From positions 1-58,687 of the forward strand of contig NZ_JAFZKX010000029.1 of NCBI RefSeq assembly GCF_017551775.1: a stretch of 58,687 nt of DNA, read 5' to 3'. The DNA is from Fibrobacter sp. (GTDB taxonomy: Bacteria; Fibrobacterota; Fibrobacteria; Fibrobacterales; Fibrobacteraceae). Shown in pieces: positions 25,882 through 36,559 of the stretch; the first letter of the stretch is position 1; each line of letters begins with the position of its first letter. Under the pieces are notes generated by a model, which saw only the letters and a list, made by a program, of their open reading frames with translations, searched no databases and was not told the origin of the DNA. The position numbers and the translations under genes are program-made.

Positions 25882-26697
25882 ATGGAAGGCTTACTCATAC
25901 TCATCGGCGTCTGGCTTCTTGATGTTGTCATCAAGAAGGTTGCTGCGAACAGGAAAAAGCAGCAACAGATGCCGCAGTACCAGCCGAGCAACGATGCAGA
26001 TGAAGACGAAAGCGAAATCGAGTCCCAGGAATCGGAGCCGCAGTTTGCACCTCCGCGTTCCTTGCAGGATTTGATTCGCCAGTTCGAAAATGCACAGAAC
26101 GAAGCCGAGCAGGGAAACATCGAGCCGCCCACACCGCCGGCACCGCAGCCGCAGTATAGTGACGAACCGTTAACCTTCCGCGATATCGCAGAAGAGGTAA
26201 TCGAACTCGACGTCGTCGATATGGAATTTCTGAAAGACCAATTCGACCTGACGGAGGGAGAAGCTATTACGATGCTCGCTGAACTCCAGAAGTACCGTAT
26301 TATCGGGCGCGACATGGGTGACGGCGAGTACGACGTGCTGGTGCACGACCTCATCGAGTTGAACAATCTCCTCAATCACGATAAACCCTCGCAGGAGCAG
26401 ATACTCGAAGAAGCCGAAACCGAGGAAGACGACGGTCTCCACCAGGAACTGGAACGCCAGCGCAAGCTGAACGAACTAGAAGACCGCGCCAGATCGGCAC
26501 GCGAATCTGCGGCCTCTTCTTCCGATATTGACGCGATCGAAGATCCAAACGCTTCGGACGACGGAACGGTTGTTGTCGCGCGGCGCGCTCCGCTTGTTTC
26601 CACAAGGAACATCGCCGACGTGCGCAAGGGATTCATCTGGGCGAAAGTCTTGGACGAGCCCCGATTCAAGCGCCGCTGGAGCATGCAATACCGCTAG
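25882..26697 (+). CDS. Membrane-anchored acidic protein next to floA
   Basis: The 271-residue protein has an N-terminal hydrophobic helix (LLILIGVWLLDVVIKKV) and then a basic/Gln-rich stretch. The rest is very acidic, with SNDADEDESEIESQESEP, a middle helical segment (DLTEGEAITMLAELQKYRII) that could be winged-helix-like, and a Pro-rich linker. The C terminus is basic (ARRAPLVSTRNIADVRKGFI). No family is recognised. Translation probably couples to floA (3-base gap), so it likely acts at the same membrane sites. A strong terminator follows. Confidence 0.75.
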   Translation: MEGLLILIGVWLLDVVIKKVAANRKKQQQMPQYQPSNDADEDESEIESQESEPQFAPPRSLQDLIRQFENAQNEAEQGNIEPPTPPAPQPQYSDEPLTFRDIAEEVIELDVVDMEFLKDQFDLTEGEAITMLAELQKYRIIGRDMGDGEYDVLVHDLIELNNLLNHDKPSQEQILEEAETEEDDGLHQELERQRKLNELEDRARSARESAASSSDIDAIEDPNASDDGTVVVARRAPLVSTRNIADVRKGFIWAKVLDEPRFKRRWSMQYR

Positions 26698-26718
26698 GTA
26701 CAGCATTTTTCCACATCG

Positions 26719-26746
26719 AAGCCTCCCCCGCAGGGAGGCTTTTTTA
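26719..26746 (+). terminator. Terminator of the floA operon
   Basis: AAGCCTCCC and GGGAGGCTT form a 9-bp stem with a CCGCA loop, followed by TTTTT, 22 bases after the upstream stop codon. Confidence 0.9.
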
Positions 26747-26819
26747 TCTTCATATGAAACATTTTCTGAACTGAAGATAAATTATTTGAAACCAAAGAAC
26801 TTTCTGTCAATAAAAATTA

Positions 26820-26847
26820 TATATTACCTTTCTAAGAAAGAAGGAGG
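26820..26847 (+). promoter_or_regulatory. -10 box and strong ribosome site of the small exported-protein gene
   Basis: TATATT (26820-26825) is followed by AAGGAGG (26841-26847), 6 bases before the ATG. A -35 box is not obvious. Confidence 0.5.
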
Positions 26848-26853
26848 TTTCAA

Positions 26854-27246
26854 ATGCGCAATTTTTTTCGCAAAATTCTCGGTAAAATACTCGCTTTCCT
26901 GAGCGCAGTTTTCTGGAGCAGGCGTTACAGGCTGGCCAGCATCATCACATCTTCATTCGCATTGCAGGCATTCTCGTGCACCTACGGTTCCCCCGACGAT
27001 GTCGAACACTCCTGCCATGGCCTAGAATTCCAGTTGCAACATGAAAGCAACCCGTACTATTCGGAATGCGAACAGAAAATCGTAGACCAACTCGTCCTGG
27101 CCAATCGTGTAAAGGAGCAATACGGAGAAAACTCCAACGAGTACATCTCGCAATGGAACGAATCGCTCCGTACAGCCCGAAATATTGCAGAAACGTGCGA
27201 AATGAGCACTCTCAAGATAGACGGCACGGTCTCGTGCTACGATTAG
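26854..27246 (+). CDS. Small Cys-containing exported protein, possible lipoprotein
   Basis: The 130-residue protein has an unusually long basic N-region (MRNFFRKILGKILAFL, WSRRYR) before a hydrophobic stretch, LASIITSSFALQAFSC, whose end resembles a lipobox. The mature part is hydrophilic with five further Cys (HSCHGLE, SECEQK, ETCEMS, VSCYD), suggesting disulfides outside the cytoplasm. No homologue is recognised. A very good ribosome site supports translation. It precedes ligA by 46 bases but ligA has its own -10-like box. Confidence 0.7.
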   Translation: MRNFFRKILGKILAFLSAVFWSRRYRLASIITSSFALQAFSCTYGSPDDVEHSCHGLEFQLQHESNPYYSECEQKIVDQLVLANRVKEQYGENSNEYISQWNESLRTARNIAETCEMSTLKIDGTVSCYD

Positions 27247-27262
27247 GCGTCAGACTCTGTAG

Positions 27263-29485
<2,223 letters not shown>

Positions 29486-29488
29486 ACC

Positions 29489-31528
29489 TTAGGGGGCCGG
29501 CGCAGTTTGTGCCGGCGCAGTCCCAGCCGGTGCGGCGCTATCTGGAGTGGCACTCAACGCTTTTAAAGCGCCTTCCGCATTTGCCGCACCTTCAGCCTTC
29601 TTCGGTGGAGCCGTATTCTTCACGCAGCGCACCGAAATGGCCATATTGTCGAAATCTTCGGCCTGCATCACCTCGTCACGCGCATTGATGAGGTTCCAGT
29701 ATCCGGCGCCCGTTCCATCATATCCGCCGGTTGTTTCCCAGAAATACGTGCTAGAACCCAGATCCATGAATTCGCCATCGTTGTAACGCACGCCCGAAGG
29801 TATCGCATTGAACCCGGACGCTTCCGTAATCGGCGCGCCCCCGCGATTCCAGCCTTCACGCGTCTTCAAGGCAGAAGCCACGCTACCCTTGCCCATTCTC
29901 TGGACCGCCGCCATAAGCGTTCTCCAGTCGTTACGCGATGGGATATGCCATCCATCGGGGCACACGCCCTGGTGCTCTTCCTGCACGGCGCCTTCCACGG
30001 GATTCGCGATGAAATCTTCCGGCAATCTCATCGCCACATGCCACGGGTAGAGCCTCCCGTAATTGCGGCAGCGGATGTCCTTGTTCTCATAGCAGAAGCT
30101 GCCGGGAGCCGCAAAGCGCAGGTTCTCCGCCATCCAGCGGACACCGCCGATTTCGACCGTCTTGTATCGGTTCTCGTCGCGCACATCGGCAATAGCGGCA
30201 CTGTCATAGATTTCGTCATCTCCGGGCGGGTCCATCAGGCAGCGCACCGGGAATGCCGCCGACTTGGCCGTACTGTCGCGGAAGAAGTCATCGTTGTCGT
30301 AACGCAACGACCAATACATCACCGTCTGGGAATCGACTTCGGCAGTGCTCCAGAACCCGGACGAGGAATCCATTCCCGTATAGCCCGCTCTCGGAATCAG
30401 GTAGCCGCTCGGCAAGGCGTTGAAGCCGAAACCATTTTCACCCGGCATGGAATTTTCCGTTTCGATCCATATGCCACGCGTTTTCAAGTTCGTACCTACG
30501 GCGACTGCATCGTCTATATCTTGCAGGTAGGCACTCAAGCGTTCGAAATCGTAAATGCTCGGCAGGTGCCAGCCCACGGGGCATACACCGCGATGGACGC
30601 GCTTTATGGAATCACGCGCCGGCTTTTCCTCCAAGTTCTTCGAGAATTTCATGGCGGCAGTCCACGTGTAGAGGCGCCCATACTTTGCGCAATTCAAAGG
30701 CAAGCCTTTATAGCAGAAACTGCCCGGCACATCCACATCCAGGTTTTTCGCCATCCAGACCTGATCGCCAATATGAATTGCGAGAATATCGTTGTTCTGC
30801 ACCTTCATGAGTTCCGGCTTTACGACAACAGGCGGCGGAGGCGGTTCCTTGATTTCGTACAGTTTGTCTTCTACGCAACGCACCGAGACGGCATTGTCCT
30901 TCGCGTCGTACACCTTGTCCAATGTTCTCGAATCGTAAGCAAGGCGCCAGAAGTATGCGCCATAGGCATCAAACTCGTTCGAAGCCCAGAACTGGGTCGA
31001 AGCCCCCTTGTCCATAAATTCACCGACATAATGCTTTTCGCCCGCAGGCAACGCATTAAACCCGAATTCGTCGCTTCCCGCCGGCAATCTCAGTTCGCGG
31101 TCCCAGCCTTCCTTCGACTTGAGGCTGATGCCCACACCGTCGCTCCGGCCCTTCTTGCCGACGAAATACTTCATTTTCTTCCATTCCTTGTTGCTCGGGA
31201 TATGCCAGCCCGCCGGGCAAACATCGTGCACGCGCTTCTTGAGTTTGGTTATGGAAGTCGAATTGTAGTAGTCCACAAGCCTCATGGCCGCAGCCCACGT
31301 GTAGAGGCGGCCGTATTCACGGCAGTTGGACTCCTGCTTGTTATAGCAGAGCGTCCCCTTCAAATTAAACCGCAGGTTCTCCGCCATCCAGCGCTGGTCG
31401 CCAATCTGTACCGTCTTGTAGACCTGTTTATCGCGCGAATCAACCAGGTCCGGCATCGGATTGACCTCGGCAAAAGCCACCGAGGCCGAGAAAACCATTA
31501 CTAAAAAAAAGGGAAAATATCGCATCAT
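29489..31528 (-). CDS. Exported protein with three tandem FISUMP domains
   Basis: After a signal peptide (MRYFPFFLVMVFSASVAFA) the protein of about 679 residues has three FISUMP domains at roughly 27-230, 240-435 and 440-640. Each opens with a YKTVxIGxxRWMAENL-type segment, has VCPxGWHIPS in the middle, and closes with SVRCVxD/N. A Pro/Ala/Thr-rich tail ends it. The second domain is the most divergent (IHIGDQVWMAKNL). The domains differ enough in sequence that this is an old triplication. The function is unknown; repeats suggest multivalent binding at the surface. Start: ATG 31528 or the adjacent ATG 31525, with TATTTT 7 bases upstream. Confidence 0.88.
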   Translation of the reverse strand: MMRYFPFFLVMVFSASVAFAEVNPMPDLVDSRDKQVYKTVQIGDQRWMAENLRFNLKGTLCYNKQESNCREYGRLYTWAAAMRLVDYYNSTSITKLKKRVHDVCPAGWHIPSNKEWKKMKYFVGKKGRSDGVGISLKSKEGWDRELRLPAGSDEFGFNALPAGEKHYVGEFMDKGASTQFWASNEFDAYGAYFWRLAYDSRTLDKVYDAKDNAVSVRCVEDKLYEIKEPPPPPVVVKPELMKVQNNDILAIHIGDQVWMAKNLDVDVPGSFCYKGLPLNCAKYGRLYTWTAAMKFSKNLEEKPARDSIKRVHRGVCPVGWHLPSIYDFERLSAYLQDIDDAVAVGTNLKTRGIWIETENSMPGENGFGFNALPSGYLIPRAGYTGMDSSSGFWSTAEVDSQTVMYWSLRYDNDDFFRDSTAKSAAFPVRCLMDPPGDDEIYDSAAIADVRDENRYKTVEIGGVRWMAENLRFAAPGSFCYENKDIRCRNYGRLYPWHVAMRLPEDFIANPVEGAVQEEHQGVCPDGWHIPSRNDWRTLMAAVQRMGKGSVASALKTREGWNRGGAPITEASGFNAIPSGVRYNDGEFMDLGSSTYFWETTGGYDGTGAGYWNLINARDEVMQAEDFDNMAISVRCVKNTAPPKKAEGAANAEGALKALSATPDSAAPAGTAPAQTAPAP

Positions 31529-31535
31529 AGTAAAT

Positions 31536-31541
31536 AAAATA
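31536..31541 (-). promoter_or_regulatory. TATTTT -10 box, near-leaderless start
   Basis: On the minus strand TATTTT is followed by ATTTACT and the ATG at 31528 (7 bases). Confidence 0.45.
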
Positions 31542-31596
31542 ATTCCATTTTCAAAAAAACGGACAAGCGATATTCCCAAAAAGGTATTCCAAACTG

Positions 31597-31627
31597 CAAA
31601 AAAAAGAACCCACCGTTAGGTGAGTTC
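31597..31627 (-). terminator. Terminator of tRNA-Glu
   Basis: On the minus strand GAACTCACC, loop TAAC and GGTGGGTTC form a 9-bp stem followed by eight Ts, starting 8 bases after the tRNA 3' end. Confidence 0.9.
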
Positions 31628-31634
31628 CTTTTAG

Positions 31635-31707
31635 TACCCCCAAGCGGACTCGAACCGCTGTTGCGGGAATGAGAATCCCGAGTCCTGGGCCACTAGACGA
31701 TGGGGGC
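31635..31707 (-). tRNA. tRNA-Glu (anticodon CTC)
   Basis: The 73-base cloverleaf has acceptor strands GCCCCCA/TGGGGGT with G1-U72 as usual for Glu, a D-arm with TCTAGTGG, the anticodon stem CGGGA/TCCCG around loop TTCTCAT, and a T-arm with GGTTCGAGTCC. CCA is not encoded. It reads GAG codons. It has its own promoter and terminator. Confidence 0.95.
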
Positions 31708-31711
31708 GTCA

Positions 31712-31750
31712 AGCGGGCTCAAATATAGCAAAGCCCGCTAGTTTCGTCAA
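31712..31750 (-). promoter_or_regulatory. tRNA-Glu promoter inside an inverted repeat
   Basis: On the minus strand TTGACG (31745-31750) and TATATT (31722-31727) are 17 bases apart; the tRNA begins 14 bases after the -10 box. The -35 overlaps the stop codon of the PpiD-like gene. AGCGGGCT (31732-31739) and AGCCCGCT (31712-31719) form an inverted repeat that encloses the -10 box. Confidence 0.7.
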
Positions 31751-33690
31751 TCCCTGTAGAACAGGTCGAGATTGCTTTCAACCGGAGTCGACTTTTCGAT
31801 ATTGCTGATGAATCCGTTGAACATTGTCATCGAAGCAAAGCGACCAGCGCTTTCGACTTCCTGCTTCACAGCGGTTTCGATAGCCGCATCGTCAGCAACA
31901 ATCTTGTTGTTCACGCGCACCATCACGGCACCATTATCGGTCTCGATGACGGGGCCCCATTCGCCGACCTTCTGGCCGTTGAGAACCTTGTACAAAGCAG
32001 AGCTGCCGTAACCGAAGCCATTCACGTAACCTTCGGCGGAAGCCTTCATGTTCTGAATGGTGACCTTTTCGACAGTAACCGGAGTGGCAGTGGAATCACC
32101 CTCTACCGGAGCCTTCCAAGCCTTGACCTTGTCTGCAACGGAGTTCAGGTAGATGCCTGCGGCATTCGCAGACTTCTTGGCCCTCAGAGCGGTCTTGATG
32201 GATTCGAAGTACATATCGAAATCGCGGTCGCCGGCCTTGAGTTCCTTGACCTTGTTGGCGAGCACGACGAACTTCGCATTGCGGAGCACCGGAGAAACGT
32301 TGCCAGCTTCTTCAGGAAGGTTTTCGTTGGGCCATGCGAAGGAGGTAAGGCCCTTCAGGTAACCGAGATCGGCGATAGAGCCGTTGCGGTCAACCCATCC
32401 GGATTCCTTGACTTCGAGGTTCTTTTCCTTGGCGGCAGCAGCAAAATCCTTGCCGGCAGCGACATCGTTCTTGATGCCCGTAAGGATCTTTTCGAGGCTG
32501 TCAATCGTTTCGGAAGAAGCGTTGACCACAAGCAGGATGTGACCGACGTCGGCGGTAACCTTGCCGGTAGAATCGGTGGACTTGCCAAAGCACTTGATGA
32601 TGTGGTAGCCATACTGCGTCTTGACCGGTTCGGAAACTGCACCGGAATCGAGAGCGAGGGCAGCCTTTTCGAATTCAGGAACGTACACGCCCAGGCCGGC
32701 AGGCTGCGGAAGCACACCGCCGTTTTCGGCGCTGCTCGGGTCTTCAGAAGAGATACGGGCCATTTCTTCGAAGGTGGCCGTAGAAGACGTATCGGCGAGC
32801 TGGAAGTAGATGGTCATCGCATATTCGCGAACGCGCTCGTCATCGGCGGCGGTAGCGGCGACAGGGATAGACACATACTGGAACTTGGCGGCATCGTTTT
32901 CCACAAAGAAGCTGTCGCTGTGGGCATTGAAGTAACCCTTGACCATCGCGGTATCAACCACGTCTTCGGCCACGGCGAAATCGTTGTTGGAAGCGAAAGC
33001 GACATCGATGTCGAAATCAGTCAGGCGGCGGTCGATAGCCCACTTGGCTTCGAGGGTCGTCGGGTGGACACCCGCACCAACCAGCATCTGAAGTTGCTTG
33101 ACCGGAATATTATTGTTCTTCATTTCTTCTTCAAGCTGAAGCATCATGCTCCATTTGAAGGCTTCCGGCGTTTCGAGCCAAGCTTCGAAGTCTTCCTTAG
33201 TTGCTGTCGTATCGGTGACGAACTTCGGGAGGCCTGCGATGTAGGCCTGGCTACGCTGCATCAGTTCTTCCTGGGAAGAGGCCTGCTGCTGGATTACGCT
33301 GAGCCTGTACTGGGCTTCCTGAATCACGCGAGCGCGGACGACTTCGAAATTGTTCTTGAATTCGGACTTGAGTTCGGCGACCGAGGCTGCCAGTCCGGCC
33401 TTTTCGATCTGTTCGTCCAGAAGAATCTGGCGGACGAAAGAACGGAAAATGTCGTTGCGAAGCTGTGCATACTGCTCGTCTTCAAGGCGCTGATTCTGGA
33501 ACTGGTTCTGTTGCACCATTTTGAAACGAGAATCAAATTCCGAGTACGAAATCTTGCGGTCGTTCACGACACCGACAGGATAACTCTGCGCACCCTTCGG
33601 AACACGGTCCATTGCCAACAGGCCCACGACAATACCTGCCGCGAAAATAACAATAACCCACTTGGCCTTTTCATTTATCCACGTTAACAT
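31747..33690 (-). CDS. PpiD-like membrane-anchored peptidyl-prolyl isomerase
   Basis: This protein of about 648 residues has an N-terminal membrane helix after a short cytoplasmic end (MLTWINEKAKWVIVIFAAGI), then a SurA-N-like helical chaperone domain (VGVVNDRKISYSEFDSRF...). A parvulin-type isomerase domain follows with SSEDPSSAENGGVLPQPAGL and EPVKTQYGYHIIKCFG, and then a long C-terminal region with a degenerate second isomerase-like part. PpiD/SurA proteins help newly exported proteins fold in the periplasm. The ATG at 33690 with TGGAG upstream is preferred over the TTG-type start at 33732. It diverges from nadB. Confidence 0.88.
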   Translation of the reverse strand: MLTWINEKAKWVIVIFAAGIVVGLLAMDRVPKGAQSYPVGVVNDRKISYSEFDSRFKMVQQNQFQNQRLEDEQYAQLRNDIFRSFVRQILLDEQIEKAGLAASVAELKSEFKNNFEVVRARVIQEAQYRLSVIQQQASSQEELMQRSQAYIAGLPKFVTDTTATKEDFEAWLETPEAFKWSMMLQLEEEMKNNNIPVKQLQMLVGAGVHPTTLEAKWAIDRRLTDFDIDVAFASNNDFAVAEDVVDTAMVKGYFNAHSDSFFVENDAAKFQYVSIPVAATAADDERVREYAMTIYFQLADTSSTATFEEMARISSEDPSSAENGGVLPQPAGLGVYVPEFEKAALALDSGAVSEPVKTQYGYHIIKCFGKSTDSTGKVTADVGHILLVVNASSETIDSLEKILTGIKNDVAAGKDFAAAAKEKNLEVKESGWVDRNGSIADLGYLKGLTSFAWPNENLPEEAGNVSPVLRNAKFVVLANKVKELKAGDRDFDMYFESIKTALRAKKSANAAGIYLNSVADKVKAWKAPVEGDSTATPVTVEKVTIQNMKASAEGYVNGFGYGSSALYKVLNGQKVGEWGPVIETDNGAVMVRVNNKIVADDAAIETAVKQEVESAGRFASMTMFNGFISNIEKSTPVESNLDLFYRD

Positions 33691-33836
33691 AGAGTAGACT
33701 CCATTAAAATTTGTCGGAGCAAAATTTAGCAATAAATTCCAAAACCATTTATTTTGAATTGAAATAATGCCGAAATAGCGCTTTTTTTCTATCTATTGGT
33801 CATTCAAAAATAAAAGTTTCTCAACGGAGACATCGC

Positions 33837-35423
33837 ATGTACGATATTTTGGTCCTCGGTGCAGGAATTTCCGGCCTAAGTGCAGCCATACACGCCGCCG
33901 AAAAAGGCCTCTCAGTAGTCATCCTCACCAAGGGCGCGAAGCCCGACGGATCCTCCAACTACGCTCAGGGCGGCATAGCCACCGTCACCGAAAAAACAGA
34001 CAAGTTCAAGTTCCATATCGACGACACGCTCGAAGCTGGCGCCGGCCTCTGCAAAAAGGAACCGGTGAACATCCTCACCAAGAGCGGCCCCGACACCATC
34101 AGGCAGCTCGTCAAGTGGGGCGTGCAGTTCACTCCCTCGCCCGTCGACAAGACCCAGTTCGACCTGCACCTCGAAGGCGGCCACAGCCACCACCGCATCC
34201 TGCATGCGGCCGACCTCACCGGCAAGGAAATCATGCGTGCGCTGCTGTGCGAACTGCACAAGCACAAGAACATCCATTATATAGAGAACTGCTACATCAA
34301 GGACCTCATCTGCAAGGGCGAAGGCAAGGCGAAGCGCTGCGTGGGCGCAAAGATCATCCACCAGAAAACCGGCCTGGTCGAGAACCTCTATGCGAAGGCC
34401 TCCATCCTCTCTACCGGCGGTGCCGGGCGCATCTGGCAGTACACCGTCTGCCCGCACGACAGCTGCGGTGACGGCATGGCGATTGCGGCACGCGCAGGGG
34501 CTGCCCTCCAGGATATCGAGTTCATGCAGTTCCACCCGACCAGTCTCTACGCACCGAGCCTCAAGAAGCCGTTCCTGATCTCGGAAGCGGTACGCGGTTT
34601 CGGCGGCATCCTCAAGAACGACAAGGGCGAAGAATTCATGAACCAGGTGCACCCGTTGCACTCGCTCGCGCCCCGCGACATCGTGGCCCGCGCCATACAC
34701 AGCGAAATGCAGCGCCTCGGCAAGCCGAACATGTTCATCGACCTCTCGGGCCGTACCCCGAAGGATATCAAGAGCCACTTCCCGAACATCTACGCGAAGT
34801 GCCTCGACGCAGGTATCGACATCACGAAGGAATGGATTCCCGTGGTGCCTGCCGCACATTACATGTGCGGTGGCGTACTGGTCGACACCTGGTCCAGAAC
34901 CGAGATTAACGGCCTGTACGCCTGCGGCGAAGTCGCCGCGACAGGCGTCCACGGTGCAAACCGCCTGGCCAGCAACTCCCTCCTGGAAAGCGTCGTTTTC
35001 GCCATCCGCGCCGTAGACAACATCTGCGACAGCGGGCTCCTGAAAGACAAGATTAGCACTTCGAAGGCAAGCAAGACGGAACGCGTCACCTTCACGAAGG
35101 CCGCCTACTGGCGCAAGCGCAAGAAAATCCTGCAAGACATGATGTGGACGCACTGCGGAATCGTGCGCACGGTCGCGGGCCTGAACCAGGGCCTCAAGGT
35201 TATCGAAGGTCTCGAAAGCGACGTGCAGGCCGCCATCAAGAACAAGGAAACGGAGAACTTCCACTTCATCGAGTTCCTGAACGCGCTGCAGGTTTCCAAG
35301 ATGATTCTCATCGCGGCCCTCCACCGCAAGGAATCCCGCGGGCTGCACTACATTCTCGACTACCCGAATCTGGACCCGAAGACGAAGCACCATACCATCT
35401 ATCTGGATGGGAAAAACAAGTAA
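33837..35423 (+). CDS. nadB: L-aspartate oxidase NadB
   Basis: NadB oxidises L-aspartate to iminoaspartate, the first step of NAD synthesis; in anaerobes fumarate can be the electron acceptor. The 528-residue flavoprotein has the FAD-binding GAGISGLSAAIHA at the N terminus, SSNYAQGGIA, the substrate region EGGHSHHRILHA, LSTGGAGRIWQYT, MQFHPTSLYAPS and GEVAATGVHGANRLASNSLLE. The helical C-terminal domain is present. The ribosome site ACGGAGA lies 6 bases before the ATG. Confidence 0.96.
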   Translation: MYDILVLGAGISGLSAAIHAAEKGLSVVILTKGAKPDGSSNYAQGGIATVTEKTDKFKFHIDDTLEAGAGLCKKEPVNILTKSGPDTIRQLVKWGVQFTPSPVDKTQFDLHLEGGHSHHRILHAADLTGKEIMRALLCELHKHKNIHYIENCYIKDLICKGEGKAKRCVGAKIIHQKTGLVENLYAKASILSTGGAGRIWQYTVCPHDSCGDGMAIAARAGAALQDIEFMQFHPTSLYAPSLKKPFLISEAVRGFGGILKNDKGEEFMNQVHPLHSLAPRDIVARAIHSEMQRLGKPNMFIDLSGRTPKDIKSHFPNIYAKCLDAGIDITKEWIPVVPAAHYMCGGVLVDTWSRTEINGLYACGEVAATGVHGANRLASNSLLESVVFAIRAVDNICDSGLLKDKISTSKASKTERVTFTKAAYWRKRKKILQDMMWTHCGIVRTVAGLNQGLKVIEGLESDVQAAIKNKETENFHFIEFLNALQVSKMILIAALHRKESRGLHYILDYPNLDPKTKHHTIYLDGKNK

Positions 35424-35478
35424 TTGGTCGCTAGTTATTGGTTGTTGGTCTCTGGTTATTAGTTATTAGTTACTAGAA
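35424..35478 (+). repeat. Low-complexity TTAGTTATTAG-type repeat
   Basis: The segment is built from GGTTATTAGTTATTAGTTAC-like degenerate units directly after the nadB stop codon. It has no coding potential and looks like a slippage-derived or dispersed simple repeat. Confidence 0.55.
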
Positions 35479-35518
35479 TTTAAGGACGACAAGAGGTTTA
35501 TCGCGGGATAGTTTAGCA

Positions 35519-36550
35519 ATGGCGACGACGAAGAAACAGACAAAGGATGCCCTCCCGAAAAAAATCGGAGGCTACACCCCGACGCAGATGCTCGGGCATG
35601 GCGCCATGGGCAATGTCTGGCTCTGCCACGACGAATCGCTCGACCGCATGGTCATCGTGAAGCAGATGGTCCCGAAACTTCTGGACCAGGATTCCTTTAT
35701 TCTGCGCTTCCAGCAGGAGGCGACCATCCTCGCCCACCTGAACCACCCCGCCATCGTCGTGCCCTACGCCCTCTGGAAGGAGAGCGACGGCCAGCTTTCG
35801 CTTTCCATGGAATTCGTGATGGGCAAGAACCTCCGCGAAATTCTGGATGTATGCAAGCAGCCGCCCGTATGGGTCGTGATGGCAATCCTCTACGAAATTT
35901 TCCTCGCACTTAGCGTCGTTCACCGTGCAGGCATCGTCCACCGCGACTTGAAACCCGCGAACATGATGGTCGACAAGGACGGGCGAATCCGCCTGCTCGA
36001 TTTCGGTGTCGCGCACATGGACAAGGTGTACGAAGACGACCCGACGCTCACCATGGCGGGCTCGCAAATCGGTACGGCCGCCTACATGAGCCCCGAACAG
36101 ACCATCGGAGATGACGCCACCCCGGCATCCGACCTGTTCAGCATGGGTGTCATCGCAAGCGAAATGCTGCTGGGCGAAAACGTGTTCCGCGGGGAATCGC
36201 TCAATCAAACTTTGCAAAACATCCGCAGGCTGAAAATCGGCAAGCAGGCCTTCCCCGAAGGCACGCCTAAACCTCTCATGAAGCTGGTAATGCGCCTCCT
36301 CGAGAAAAAGCCCTCGAAGCGTCCGCTTTCGGCCGCCGATGTCGCCGACGAACTGAGCCGCATGCTGCAATCCTACCCGCGCGACCTCACGCCATACCTT
36401 TCGGAATGGGTGACTTCCACGATGAAGGGCACGAATACCACCATAGAGCCAGCGACGTATCCGGACAAGGCCAAAAAATTGTTTATTATTGGTCTTGCTA
36501 CTGGGATTATCGTTCCTACAGCAATATTCACCCTCCTGCATCTCCTCTAA
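35519..36550 (+). CDS. Hanks-type Ser/Thr protein kinase with C-terminal membrane helix
   Basis: The 343-residue protein has a full kinase domain (about 17-285): glycine-rich LGHGAMGNV, the Lys in MVIVKQM, the catalytic loop VHRDLKPANMM, DFGVAHMD, and an activation segment with several Ser/Thr before AAYMSPEQ. A single C-terminal membrane segment (LFIIGLATGIIVPTAIFTLL) ends the protein with almost nothing outside, so there is no visible extracellular sensor such as PASTA repeats. The next gene (cvpA-like) starts 9 bases later and encodes a membrane protein with many Thr and Lys in its tail, a possible partner. Confidence 0.92.
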   Translation: MATTKKQTKDALPKKIGGYTPTQMLGHGAMGNVWLCHDESLDRMVIVKQMVPKLLDQDSFILRFQQEATILAHLNHPAIVVPYALWKESDGQLSLSMEFVMGKNLREILDVCKQPPVWVVMAILYEIFLALSVVHRAGIVHRDLKPANMMVDKDGRIRLLDFGVAHMDKVYEDDPTLTMAGSQIGTAAYMSPEQTIGDDATPASDLFSMGVIASEMLLGENVFRGESLNQTLQNIRRLKIGKQAFPEGTPKPLMKLVMRLLEKKPSKRPLSAADVADELSRMLQSYPRDLTPYLSEWVTSTMKGTNTTIEPATYPDKAKKLFIIGLATGIIVPTAIFTLLHLL

Positions 36551-36559
36551 CGGATAAAC

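Noticed and set aside
35424-35478. Riboswitch or leader of the kinase gene
   Set aside because: The segment is a simple TTAGTTATTAG-like repeat with no stable alternative folds or conserved riboswitch core.
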